NCBI RefSeq assembly: GCF_030159095.1
Contig: NZ_BRXS01000005.1
Coordinates: forward strand, 186,001-250,000
DNA length: 64,000 nt
Reading direction: 5' to 3'
Origin: Roseisolibacter agri
Lineage (GTDB): Bacteria; Gemmatimonadota; Gemmatimonadetes; Gemmatimonadales; Gemmatimonadaceae
Each line of letters begins with the position of its first letter. The stretch's first letter is position 1. The translations under genes were made by a program, and so were the position numbers. Positions 43,691-52,245 of this stretch are shown here, one piece after another. A model generated the notes under the pieces. The model had not been told where the DNA came from. It searched no databases and saw nothing but the letters and a program-made list of their open reading frames with translations.

Positions 43691-44465
43691 GGGCGTGCCG
43701 GACGTCGCGCGGCGCACGGCGCCCGCGCGGCTCGAATGGCGCGTCGCGACGGTCGTCGCCGTGCGCGACGAGACGCCGCGCGCGCGCACGCTGGTGCTCG
43801 ACGTTCCGGACTGGCCGGGCCATCGCGCGGGCCAGCACGTGGACGTGCGGCTGGTGGCGGAGGACGGCTACCAGGCGCAGCGCTCGTACTCCATCGCGTC
43901 GGCGCCGGAGGAGCGCACCGTCGCGCTGACGGTGGAGCGGCTGGACGACGGCGAGGTCTCGCCGTACCTGGCGGGCGAGCTGCGCGCGGGCGACGGGCTG
44001 GAGGTGCGTGGCCCGATCGGCGGCTGGTTCGCGTGGGACGTGCACGACGGCGGCCCGCTGCTGCTGGTGGCCGGCGGCTCGGGCGTCGTCCCGCTGATGG
44101 CGATGCTGCGGCACCACGCCCACGCCGACGCCGCGCGGCGCGCGCGCGTGCCCGTGCGGCTGCTCTACTCCGCGCGCACGGCGGCGGACGTCATCTACCG
44201 CGACGAGCTGGCGCGCTTCGCCGCGCCGGCGGTCGGGATCGTGTACACGCTGACGCGCGAGACGACGCCCGTCGACTGGGCGCAGCACCATCGGCGCATC
44301 GACCGCGCGATGCTCGACGCGGTGGCGTGGCCGGCTGCCGACGCACCGCTCGCGTTCGTGTGCGGGCCGACGCCGCTCGTCGAGTCGGTGGCCGCGCTGC
44401 TGGTGGCGATCGGCCACGATCCCGCGCGCGTGCGCACCGAGCGCTTCGGGCCCACCGGCGGCTGA
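43662..44465 (+). CDS. FAD-dependent ferredoxin-type reductase
   Basis: 267 residues. FNR-family domains: FAD-binding RSYSIASAPEE, NAD-binding VAGGSGVVPLMAML and C-terminal FVCGPTPLVESVA ending in ERFGPTGG. No iron-sulfur domain is attached. It likely passes electrons between NAD(P)H and the molybdopterin enzyme encoded just upstream. The GTG start at 43662 overlaps that gene by 29 bp; GTG 43695 gives a non-overlapping alternative. Confidence 0.9.
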   Translation: MSSGIRAIPEGVPDVARRTAPARLEWRVATVVAVRDETPRARTLVLDVPDWPGHRAGQHVDVRLVAEDGYQAQRSYSIASAPEERTVALTVERLDDGEVSPYLAGELRAGDGLEVRGPIGGWFAWDVHDGGPLLLVAGGSGVVPLMAMLRHHAHADAARRARVPVRLLYSARTAADVIYRDELARFAAPAVGIVYTLTRETTPVDWAQHHRRIDRAMLDAVAWPAADAPLAFVCGPTPLVESVAALLVAIGHDPARVRTERFGPTGG

Positions 44466-44503
44466 TCGCGCCGGGTCGACGTCCTGCAACCGGAGGAAGC
44501 GTC

Positions 44504-44785
44504 ATGCTCACCGAGGAGATGCGCCTGGACGGCAACGCCGCCGCGGGTGCGCTGCGCGAGGTGTTCAGCCAGGACGTGACCGTCGCGCGCGCCACGTGCG
44601 CGGGCTGCGGCGACGCACGGCCCGTGGGCGCGCTGCTGGCCTACGGCCACGCGATGGGTGTCGTGCTGCGCTGCCCGGGCTGCGGGCTGGCGATGCTGCG
44701 GGTCGCGCGTACGCCGGGCATGGTGCGGCTGGACGTCGCGGGCGTCACGCTGCTGGCGATCCCGGACGACGTGCCGGTGGCCTGA
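44504..44785 (+). CDS. DUF6510 zinc-ribbon-like protein
   Basis: 93 residues. DGNAAAGALREVFSQDVTVA is the DUF6510 opening; CAGCG and CPGCG form a probable zinc site. It follows the sulfite-oxidase-like and flavin reductase genes, as typical for this family, and has a strong CGGAGGAAG ribosome site. Function unknown; a partner of the redox pair is a fair guess. Confidence 0.88.
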   Translation: MLTEEMRLDGNAAAGALREVFSQDVTVARATCAGCGDARPVGALLAYGHAMGVVLRCPGCGLAMLRVARTPGMVRLDVAGVTLLAIPDDVPVA

Positions 44786-44867
44786 CGGCGCACGGCGGGT
44801 GGACAGCGGCGCGCGGGCACCCGAAGTTCGTCCCGCCGCACTTCCCACCCCACACCCGGAGCGTTCC

Positions 44868-45422
44868 ATGCGCCGTCCCGCCCTCGTGCTCGTCCTCGCG
44901 CTCGTCCTCCCTGCCGCCGCGCAGGCCCAGCAACCCGTGTCCAAGGACGGTGGCTCCGCCGCACCGGCCGCCGACGCGGGTGTGGCCGCGATGCGCGCGC
45001 AGTGGGAGCAGGTGACGGCGTTCGTCACCGCCGCGGCGGAGGAGCTGTCGGAGGCCGACTACGCGTACCGGCCCGTCGAGACGGTGCGCACGTTCGGGCA
45101 GCTGGTCGGACACGTCGCCGGCGCGCAGTACATGATGTGCGCGGCCGCCCTCGGCGAGCCCGCGCGGGCCGAGGACGAGATCGAGAGGAGCGCGACGACG
45201 AAGGCCGCGCTCGTGCAGGCGCTCAAGGCGTCCACCGCGTACTGCGCGCGCGCGTACGCGCAGCCGGCCGCCGCGACGGCGGCGACGGTCGAGCTGTTCG
45301 GGCAGCGGCAGTCGCGCGCGCAGGTGCTGGCGCTCAACGCCGTGCACAACGGGGAGCACTACGGCAACATCATCACGTACATGCGCATGAAGGGCCTGGT
45401 GCCGCCGTCCAGCCGACGCTGA
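44868..45422 (+). CDS. Secreted DinB-family protein
   Basis: 184 residues. Signal peptide ([16 protein letters not shown]), then a four-helix DinB-like domain: [58 protein letters not shown]. Metal-binding histidines of the DinB/YfiT fold occur at [14 protein letters not shown]. Exported DinB proteins are common in Gemmatimonadota-like genomes; the reaction may be thiol-dependent but is unknown. Confidence 0.87.
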   Translation: MRRPALVLVLALVLPAAAQAQQPVSKDGGSAAPAADAGVAAMRAQWEQVTAFVTAAAEELSEADYAYRPVETVRTFGQLVGHVAGAQYMMCAAALGEPARAEDEIERSATTKAALVQALKASTAYCARAYAQPAAATAATVELFGQRQSRAQVLALNAVHNGEHYGNIITYMRMKGLVPPSSRR

Positions 45423-45513
45423 ATTCGTACACGCGCGCGATGAATGCGCGGCCACTGGACGCGCGCGCCCGGACGCCCTACCCCTTCGTGGGACACGATG
45501 GAGGGTGCCCGAC

Positions 45514-46299
45514 ATGCACAGGCGCTACCTGCTGGTGAGCGACTTCGACCAGACGCTCAGCTTCAACGATTCCGGCCGCCTGCTGAGCGAGATGCTCGGC
45601 ATCGCGCGCTTCGACGAGAAGGTCGCGGGGCTGTCACGCCTCAACCTGGTGCAGGAGGGCGCCGAGCTGGCGTACCTGCTGCGCCACGATCCCGAGTTCC
45701 GCCGCGTGCGGCGCGACGACCTGGTCGCGGTCGGCCGCACGATCCGCCTCAAGCGCAACATCGCGCGGCTGGCGGAGCTGCTGGCGACCGGCATCGAGGA
45801 CGCGACGTTCGACTTCCACGTCGTGTCGGCGGCGCCCGAGGAGATCGTGCTCGCGGCGCTCGACGGGCTGGTGCCGGCGAGCCACGTCGTCGGCACCCGC
45901 CTGGCCTACGACGCGGACACCGGCGAGATCGCGGCCGTGGAGCGCGTGGCCGCCGGCTACGGCAAGGTCGCGGCGGTGGAGGCGCTGCGCTCGGCGCTGG
46001 GCGTGCCGCGCGAGCGCGTCGTGTACGTGGGGGATGGCAGCTCCGACCTGCACGTGATGCTCCACGTCAACCGCGGCGACGGGCTCACGATCGCGGTCTC
46101 CGAAGCGCGACACATCGCCGAGATCGCGCGGCGCACGGTCATCAGCGACGACGCGCTGAGCGTGCTCGTGCCGGTGCTGGAGGAGATGCTCGGCTACGCG
46201 CCGGGCCAGGTGCGCGCGCTGTTCGAGCGCCACGGCCTGACGATCCAGGAGCGGAACAAGGTGCGCACCGACTGGCTCACCATCGGCTCGGCCGCGTGA
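45514..46299 (+). CDS. HAD-superfamily phosphatase (PSP-like)
   Basis: 261 residues. Motif [12 protein letters not shown] with nucleophile Asp10 and acid Asp12; motif II in HVVSAAP; motif [14 protein letters not shown]. An Ib-type helical cap lies between motifs I and II, as in phosphoserine-phosphatase-like enzymes. ATG 45514 follows GGAGGG by eight bases and is preferred over the GTG at 45505. The MFS gene begins at its stop codon. Confidence 0.87.
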   Translation: MHRRYLLVSDFDQTLSFNDSGRLLSEMLGIARFDEKVAGLSRLNLVQEGAELAYLLRHDPEFRRVRRDDLVAVGRTIRLKRNIARLAELLATGIEDATFDFHVVSAAPEEIVLAALDGLVPASHVVGTRLAYDADTGEIAAVERVAAGYGKVAAVEALRSALGVPRERVVYVGDGSSDLHVMLHVNRGDGLTIAVSEARHIAEIARRTVISDDALSVLVPVLEEMLGYAPGQVRALFERHGLTIQERNKVRTDWLTIGSAA

Positions 46300-46301
46300 C
46301 G

Positions 46302-47501
46302 ATGCGCGACCGATCGGTGCGCACGGCGCGCGTCGCGGTGGCGACGGTGTTCTTCCTCGACGGCGCGGGGTTCGCCAACTGGGTCGTGCGCATCCCCGCG
46401 GTGCAGGAGCGGCTGGGGATCGGCGTCGGCCAGCTGGGCATGGCGCTGCTGGGCGTCGCGGTCGGCGCGCTGGTCGCGATGCCGCTCGCGGGCGGGCTGA
46501 TCGCGCGCCACGGCAGCCGGCCCGTGACGCGCGCGGGCGTGCTGGCGTTCGCGGCGTCGCTCGCGCTGCCGCCGCTGGCCACGGGACTCGTCGCGCTGAC
46601 CGCGGCCCTCGTGCTGCTCGGCGCGACGAGCGGCGTCATGGGCGTGGCGATGAACGCGCAGGCCGCCACCGTCGAGCGCCGCTACGCACGGCCGATCATG
46701 GCGAGCTTCCACGCGCTGTTCTCGCTCGGTGGGCTGGTGGGCGCGGCGACGGGCGGGCTCGCGGCGGCGCGCGGGCTGGGGCTCGCGCCGCACCTCGGGA
46801 TCGTCGCGGCGATGATCGCGCTCGTCGGCTGGCTCGCGGGGACGCGGCTGCTGCCCGCGACGGCCGACGCCGCACCCGGCGGGCCCGCGTTCGCGCGGCC
46901 CACGCGCGCGCTGCTGGCGCTCGGCGTCGTCGCGTTCTGCGTGCTGTTCGGCGAGGGCGCGATGGCCGACTGGAGCGCCGTCTATCTGCGCGACGTCGCG
47001 GGCGCAGGGCCGGGGCTCGCGGCGGCCGGCTTCGCGGCCTTCTCGCTGGCGATGGCGACCGGGCGCGCGGTGGGCGACGCGCTGACGCTGCGCATGGGCC
47101 CCGCGCGCCTCGTGCGCGCCGGCGGGCTGCTCTCCGCGATCGGGCTGGGGATCGCGCTCTCGGTGCCGTCGCCGTGGGCCGCGGTGGTGGGCTTCGGCGC
47201 GGTGGGCGCGGGGCTGTCGAGCGTCTTCCCGACGGTGCTCGCGTCGGCGGGGCGGATGCCGGGGCAGACGGCGGGGACGGCGATCGCCGCCGTCAGCACG
47301 TTCGGGTACACGGGCTTCCTCGCCGGCCCGCCGGTGATCGGGCTGGTCGCCGAGTGGTCGTCGCTGCGCGTGGGGCTAGCGGTCGTGGTGGCCACGGGCG
47401 CGATCATCGCCGCGCTGGCCGCGACGCTGCGCGCGAGCGCGCCCGAGTCGTCGACGATCGGCGAGGCAGGGCAGGCGGAGACGCACGCGGTGGGCGTCTG
47501 A
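46302..47501 (+). CDS. MFS transporter
   Basis: 399 residues, about twelve hydrophobic segments. FFLDGAGFANWVVRIPAVQE and GVAMNAQAATVERRYARPIM are typical of the YbjJ/FucP-side MFS group whose members move sugars or similar solutes; substrate here is unknown. A GTG at 46296, overlapping the HAD stop, is an alternative start. The gene is translationally linked to the HAD phosphatase. Confidence 0.9.
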   Translation: MRDRSVRTARVAVATVFFLDGAGFANWVVRIPAVQERLGIGVGQLGMALLGVAVGALVAMPLAGGLIARHGSRPVTRAGVLAFAASLALPPLATGLVALTAALVLLGATSGVMGVAMNAQAATVERRYARPIMASFHALFSLGGLVGAATGGLAAARGLGLAPHLGIVAAMIALVGWLAGTRLLPATADAAPGGPAFARPTRALLALGVVAFCVLFGEGAMADWSAVYLRDVAGAGPGLAAAGFAAFSLAMATGRAVGDALTLRMGPARLVRAGGLLSAIGLGIALSVPSPWAAVVGFGAVGAGLSSVFPTVLASAGRMPGQTAGTAIAAVSTFGYTGFLAGPPVIGLVAEWSSLRVGLAVVVATGAIIAALAATLRASAPESSTIGEAGQAETHAVGV

Positions 47502-47605
47502 ACGACGGTCCGAACGATCGTCTGACGCGCGGCGCGCTGGCCGGCGGCCCGTGCGGCGTGGTAGCGTGGGGCACCCACGCGCCCCTCACCCGCAGGAGAG
47601 CTCCC

Positions 47606-48946
47606 GTGCCCACGATCCCGCCTCGCGTCCGCCGCCGTCTCGCGGGGGCCGCGCTGCTCGCGCTCCCGACGCTCGCCGTCGCGCAGCCGGCGCCCGCGAC
47701 CACCGCGTTCGTCGACGTCACGGTCATCCCGATGGACGGCCGCGGGCCGCTCGCCAACCAGACGGTGGTGGTGCAGGGCGACCGCATCGTCACCGTGGGG
47801 CCGGCCGCGCGCACGGCGGTGCCGGGCGGCGCGACGCGCGTGGACGGGCGCGGGAAGTTCCTCGTGCCGGGGCTGGCCGAGATGCACGGGCACGTGCCGC
47901 CGCCGAACGCGCCGGCGCAGCTGACCGACGACGTGCTGTTCCTCTACGTCGCGAACGGCATCACGACGGTGCGCGGCATGCTCGGCGCGCCCGGACAGCT
48001 GGCGCTGCGCGAGCGCGCGCGGCGCGGCGACGTCGTCGCGCCGACGCTCTACCTCGCGGGCCCGAGCTTCAACGGCAACTCGGTCAACTCGCCGGACGAC
48101 GCGGTGCGGATGGTCAAGGCGCAGAAGGCCGAGGGGTGGGACCTGCTGAAGGTGCACCCGGGGCTGACGCGCGACGAGTACGACGCGATGGCGCGCACCG
48201 CGAGGGCGGAGGGGATGCGCTTCGGCGGGCACGTGCCGGCGGAGGTCGGGCTGCTGCACGCGATCGACATGGGGCAGGAGACGTTCGACCACCTCGATGG
48301 CTACATCGAGCAGCTGAAGGGCGACCAGGGGCCGCTCGACGCCGCGGCGCTGGCGGACGTCGTGAAGCGCTCGCGGGACGCCGGCGTGTGGGTGGTGCCG
48401 ATGATGGCGCTGTGGGAGGTGCTGTACGGCACCGCGGACGTCGCGACCGTGACCGCGTATCCCGAGCTGCAGTACATGCCGAAGGCGACGGTCGCGCAGT
48501 GGACGAGCCTCCACACGCAGCGCATGGCGAGCCCGCAGATGGACCGCGCGGTGGGCCGGCGCGTGATCGACAACCGGATGCAGCTGCTGAAGGCGCTGAG
48601 CGACGGCGGCGTGCGCGTGCTGATGGGCACCGACGCGCCGCAGCAGTTCAGCGTCCCGGGCTTCTCGCTGCACCGCGAGCTGCTGCGCATGCGCGAGGCG
48701 GGGATGACGCCGCAGCAGATCCTGGCGTCCGGCACGACGCGCGTGGGGGAGTACTTCGCGAAGTCCGATCGCTTCGGCGCCGTCGCGCCGGGCCATCGCG
48801 CGGACCTGCTGCTGCTGGACGCGAGCCCGCTCGCCGACGTCGCGAACCTCACGCGCCGCGCGGGCGTGATGGTGCGCGGCCGCTGGCTGCCCGAGCGCGA
48901 GATCCAGGCGCGGCTGGCCGCGATCGCGGCACGACATCGGCAGTGA
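47606..48946 (+). CDS. Secreted amidohydrolase-family protein
   Basis: 446 residues, GTG start with CAGGAGAG upstream. Signal peptide (GAALLALPTLAVAQ). The amidohydrolase core has VDGRGKFLVPGLAEMHGHV (usual HxH is HGH), the metal lysine region LLKVHPGLTRDEYD, FGGHVPAEVG, and LMGTDAP near the C-terminus. Close to the imidazolonepropionase/prolidase-like exported group frequent in soil bacteria. The bond it splits is unknown. TAGCGT (47562-47567) may be its -10. Confidence 0.9.
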   Translation: MPTIPPRVRRRLAGAALLALPTLAVAQPAPATTAFVDVTVIPMDGRGPLANQTVVVQGDRIVTVGPAARTAVPGGATRVDGRGKFLVPGLAEMHGHVPPPNAPAQLTDDVLFLYVANGITTVRGMLGAPGQLALRERARRGDVVAPTLYLAGPSFNGNSVNSPDDAVRMVKAQKAEGWDLLKVHPGLTRDEYDAMARTARAEGMRFGGHVPAEVGLLHAIDMGQETFDHLDGYIEQLKGDQGPLDAAALADVVKRSRDAGVWVVPMMALWEVLYGTADVATVTAYPELQYMPKATVAQWTSLHTQRMASPQMDRAVGRRVIDNRMQLLKALSDGGVRVLMGTDAPQQFSVPGFSLHRELLRMREAGMTPQQILASGTTRVGEYFAKSDRFGAVAPGHRADLLLLDASPLADVANLTRRAGVMVRGRWLPEREIQARLAAIAARHRQ

Positions 48947-48956
48947 CGACGCGGGC

Positions 48957-49460
48957 ATGAACTGGCGACTCGCCCTCGAATACCTGCTGCAGCTGGCCGG
49001 CGCCTTCGCGCTCGCGATCCCCATCGGGTGGGAGCGCGAGCGCGAGTCGCGCAGCGCGGGGCTGCGCACCTTCCCGCTGGTCGCGGCCGCGAGCTGCGCG
49101 TTCGTGCTGCTGGGCCGCTCGTTCACGGGCGACACGAGCGAGCCGCACGCGGACGCGCACGCGCGGCTGATCGCGGGGCTGATGCAGGGGATCGGCTTCA
49201 TCGGTGGCGGCGCGATCCTGAAGAGCCGGCAGCGCGTGCACGGCACCGCGACGGCCGCGGGCATCTGGATGACGGGCGCGCTGGGCGCCGCGGCGGGCCA
49301 CGGACGGTGGGAGCTCGCCATCGTCGCGTCGCTGATGACGTTCGCGACGCTGCGCTGGCTGACGCGCGTCGAGCGCCGCCTCACGCGCCGCGGCCGGTCG
49401 GTGCTGAACCCGGACGGCCGGCGCGCGCGGGACGACAGGGACGAGGACGCGCGCGGCTGA
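48957..49460 (+). CDS. MgtC/SapB family membrane protein
   Basis: 167 residues. LAIPIGWERERESRSAGLRT, LMQGIGFIGGGAILKS and GTATAAGIWMTGALGAAAG are conserved MgtC/SapB motifs; four to five helices. These proteins affect magnesium homeostasis and ATP synthase activity in pathogens and are of unclear role in soil bacteria. A charged C-terminal tail (RRARDDRDEDARG) is in the cytoplasm. Confidence 0.92.
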   Translation: MNWRLALEYLLQLAGAFALAIPIGWERERESRSAGLRTFPLVAAASCAFVLLGRSFTGDTSEPHADAHARLIAGLMQGIGFIGGGAILKSRQRVHGTATAAGIWMTGALGAAAGHGRWELAIVASLMTFATLRWLTRVERRLTRRGRSVLNPDGRRARDDRDEDARG

Positions 49461-49587
49461 CGACGCCGCGCGCGACGCGCGGGTCGCGGGCGGTGTCGCA
49501 TCGCGCGCGTGGATCGCGCATCTCCCGATGGCGGCGGTGACGACGCTGGTCCCGCGCCGACACCCGATCCTCGTGCGGGAGCCTCCC

Positions 49588-49914
49588 ATGCCGATCCTCC
49601 AGGTCACCTTCGCGCTGCGCGTTCCCGTCGCCGACTTCGCGCGCATCGTCGCCGACGCGGCGCCCCACTACGCCTCCATCCCGGGTCTTCGCTGGAAGAT
49701 CTGGCTCGTCGACGCGGTGCAGGCGCGCGCGGGCGGCGTCTACCTGTTCGACGACGACGCGTCGCTGGCCGCGTACCTCGCGGGCCCGCTCGCCGCGCGG
49801 CTCGCGACCGCGCCGTTCCAGTCGGACCTGCGCGTGCAGCGCTTCGACGTGCTGGAGGACGCGACCGCGCTCACGCGCGGACCCCTCGGCGACGCACCGG
49901 CGCGCGCCGCGTAG
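49588..49914 (+). CDS. YdhR-like putative monooxygenase (dimeric alpha-beta barrel)
   Basis: 108 residues. ILQVTFALRVPVADFARIV, YASIPGLRWKIWLVD and AGGVYLFDDDASLAAYL are the YdhR pattern, and the size matches the family (about 100 residues). The fold is the same as ABM proteins; activity uncertain. The in-frame ATG at 49528 is rejected; CGGGAG precedes ATG 49588. Confidence 0.85.
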   Translation: MPILQVTFALRVPVADFARIVADAAPHYASIPGLRWKIWLVDAVQARAGGVYLFDDDASLAAYLAGPLAARLATAPFQSDLRVQRFDVLEDATALTRGPLGDAPARAA

Positions 49915-49989
49915 CGCACCGATTCGCCGCAGTGACCTCGCGGCCCGCGGGGTCGTTTGACCCTGGGTGGCGTCGGCCGCGCGTCGCAT

Positions 49990-50036
49990 TCATGACGCAC
50001 GCCTCACGCACGCCTCACGCACGCCTCACGCCCCCG
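49990..50036. repeat. Short tandem repeat, 11-bp unit CGCACGCCTCA
   Basis: Three near-perfect copies of an 11-bp unit occur just upstream of the secreted-protein gene, in an otherwise featureless 204-bp gap. Confidence 0.6.
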
Positions 50037-50118
50037 ACCCGAAACCCGCGAAAACCCGCGCCCGTAGGCGGATTCGCAGGCGCTCGTCCCATCATCACAC
50101 CTCACGCGAGCTACTCAC

Positions 50119-50520
50119 ATGCGCGCGCACACATATCTGTCCATGCTGGCCGCCGCCGTGGGCGTCGGCCTCGCCGCGGCGCCCGCGGCGGCCCAGAACG
50201 CGATGGCCGCGACGCCGCGTCCCGTCGCCACGTACGAGCTGCGCGTCGGCCTCCCCGACCGCACGATGCCCGCCAAGGTCGTCGTCGCCGACTCGGCCGG
50301 CGCGCTGGTCGCCAGCTTCCGCCGCGCCACCGACGGCAGCGCGATCCCGCTCATCGTCAACGTCGAGGGCTCGGACCTCGTGCTGCACGCCGACACCGAG
50401 TCGGGGCTGCTCGAGCTCGTGCTGCACCGGCAGAACGGGAGCGCGGCGAAGAGCCGCGTGACGGGTCGGTGGACGCTGGGGGCTCAGCAGGGCGCGCTGC
50501 AGGGGCGCCTGAAGAGCTGA
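50119..50520 (+). CDS. Small secreted protein, unknown function
   Basis: 133 residues. Signal peptide (LSMLAAAVGVGLAAAPAAAQ) then one small beta-rich domain (YELRVGLPDRTMPAKVVVAD, SAIPLIVNVEGSDLVLHAD, RVTGRWTLGAQQGALQGR). No family recognised. Ends at the left edge of hairpin D1, convergent with the symporter gene. Confidence 0.7.
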   Translation: MRAHTYLSMLAAAVGVGLAAAPAAAQNAMAATPRPVATYELRVGLPDRTMPAKVVVADSAGALVASFRRATDGSAIPLIVNVEGSDLVLHADTESGLLELVLHRQNGSAAKSRVTGRWTLGAQQGALQGRLKS

Positions 50521-50690
50521 GAACGGAACCGCGGAAAACGGAACCGCGGAGGACGTGACCGCGGAGGACGGAAGAGCGTGAAACGATGAAGCGGACGCGT
50601 TGAGCTCAAGGCTCGAAGCGTCCGCTTCATCGTTTCACGCCGTCACGTTCTCCGCTTCACCGTTCTCCGCCGTTCCGTCCTCCGCCGCAC
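50521..50690. repeat. Class D hairpin repeat (copy D1) overlapping the 3' end of the symporter gene
   Basis: A perfect 21-bp inverted repeat (50578-50598 with 50618-50638; core GAAACGATGAAGCGGACG) surrounds a TTGAGCTCAAGGCTCGAA loop. Outside it are GGAACCGCGGAGGACG-type units on the left and their complements (CCGTTCCGTCCTCCGCC) on the right. The symporter stop codon (50635-50637) lies inside the right arm. Confidence 0.85.
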
Positions 50691-52068
50691 CGCCAACGAT
50701 CCTTCCGAGCGCGACACCCCCCACGTACGTACCCAGTGCGCTGGCGAGAGACAGCAGGAAAGGAGCACTCGCGCCCGCGGCGTTCGCCACGAGGTACGAC
50801 ACGGTCCCTGCGATCAGCGTCGCCGCCGCGGTGCGCGGGCCGCCGAGCGAGGTGAAGAGCGCGAAGCAGACGGTGACGAGCGCGCCCGCGCTCCCGAAGG
50901 CCGACGCCTGCTCCACCAGCGCGAACACGCCCTCGGCGCGCAGCGCGAGCAGGTACGCCGCGGCGCCGAACGCCAGCACGCCCAGACGCGCGACGCGCAC
51001 CTTGCGCGCCTCGTCGGTGATGCCGAGCAGCGGCACCACGAGGTTGTGCGACATCAGCCCCGACGACACCAGCAGCGTGCTGTCGACCGTGGAGAGGATG
51101 GCGGAGATGATGCCGCCGGCGAAGACCGCGAAGCCGACGGTGGGAAGCAGCCGCTGCGCGATGGTCGGCAGCAGCGCCTCCGCGTCGGCGAGGCCGGGCA
51201 GCAGCGTCGCGCCCACGAGCCCGATGAACACCGGGATCATGCCGACGCTCACGTACAGCGCGCCCGCCGCCAGCGACGAGTTGCGCGCGACGGCGGGCGT
51301 CCGCGTCGCGATCACGCGGCCCACGAGCTCCGTCGCGATCACCGAGCCGCACACGGGGATCGCCCACGCCTCCGCGACCTCCAGCCACGGCGGCGCGACC
51401 GCCGGCGCGGCGAGCGCGCGCGCCTGACGCGCCGCCTCCAGCGCCGCCGGCACCGCCTCGAGCCCGCCGAGCGCCGTCACGACCGCGATGCCGACGACGG
51501 AGAGGCCGATGATGAGCAGGATGCCCTGGATCAGGTCCGTCGTCGCGTCGGCGAGCAGCCCGCCGAACGCCGTGTAGAGGATCGTGAAGCCGGCCGCGAC
51601 GGCGATCGCGCTCTCGACGTTCAGCGTCGGCGCGGCGGTGGAGAGCACGGTGCCGAACGCGCGCACCTGCGCGGCGGCCCAGAGGATCGAGCTGGGGATG
51701 AGGATGACCGCCGCCAGCCGCTCGACGCCCACCGAGTAGCGCTCGCGGAACAGGTCGGCCAGCGTCGTGAGCCGGCGGCGCCAGAGCGGGACCGCGAACA
51801 CGAGCCCCATCAGGATGAGGCACAGTCCGTAGCCGAACGGCTCGGCCGACGCGATCGACAGCCCCTCGCGGTACGTGGTGCCGGCCGATCCGATCATCGT
51901 CTCGGCCCCGAACCAGGTGGCGAAGGTCGAGAAGATCGCCAGCGGGTAGCCGAGCTGCCGGCCGGCGATCAGGTAGTCCGACTCGTCGGCGATGCGGCGC
52001 GAGACCCAGACGCCGATGCCGAGCTGCAGGACCATGTAGGCGAGGAGGGCGGCGAGCGTGCCGGACAC
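50635..52068 (-). CDS. Sodium:solute symporter (SSS family)
   Basis: 477 residues, about thirteen membrane helices. FSTFATWFGAETMIGSAGTT, LILIPSSILWAAAQVRAFG-like and FAGGIISAILSTVDSTLLVS are typical SSS motifs (the last covers the sodium-binding TM8 region). Substrate unknown. The final 16 residues (AEDGTAENGEAENVTA) are not part of the fold and come from hairpin D1. The start faces hairpin D2, behind Tgt on the same strand. Confidence 0.9.
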   Translation of the reverse strand: MSGTLAALLAYMVLQLGIGVWVSRRIADESDYLIAGRQLGYPLAIFSTFATWFGAETMIGSAGTTYREGLSIASAEPFGYGLCLILMGLVFAVPLWRRRLTTLADLFRERYSVGVERLAAVILIPSSILWAAAQVRAFGTVLSTAAPTLNVESAIAVAAGFTILYTAFGGLLADATTDLIQGILLIIGLSVVGIAVVTALGGLEAVPAALEAARQARALAAPAVAPPWLEVAEAWAIPVCGSVIATELVGRVIATRTPAVARNSSLAAGALYVSVGMIPVFIGLVGATLLPGLADAEALLPTIAQRLLPTVGFAVFAGGIISAILSTVDSTLLVSSGLMSHNLVVPLLGITDEARKVRVARLGVLAFGAAAYLLALRAEGVFALVEQASAFGSAGALVTVCFALFTSLGGPRTAAATLIAGTVSYLVANAAGASAPFLLSLASALGTYVGGVALGRIVGGAAEDGTAENGEAENVTA

Positions 52069-52074
52069 GGAGTG

Positions 52075-52245
52075 GGGTCGGAGAGGCGGAGGACGTTGGG
52101 GCGGAGAACGATACGGCGGAGGACGATGGGGCGTGAGACGGTAAAGCGGCCCCTTAAGCCTGAAGCTTCGAGCTAGAGGGTCCGCCCTCTCGTCTCACGC
52201 CCCATCGTCCTCCGCTCTTCCGTCCGCCGCCGTTCCGCCCTCCGC
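52075..52245. repeat. Class D hairpin repeat (copy D2) overlapping the 3' end of tgt
   Basis: A perfect 24-bp inverted repeat (52117-52140 with 52191-52214; core GATGGGGCGTGAGACG) flanks a CTTAAGCCTGAAGCTTCGAG loop. Flanks carry more GGAGGACG/GGAGAACG units. The tgt stop (52195-52197) is inside the right arm, so the last codons of Tgt are repeat DNA, as in the symporter gene. Confidence 0.85.
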
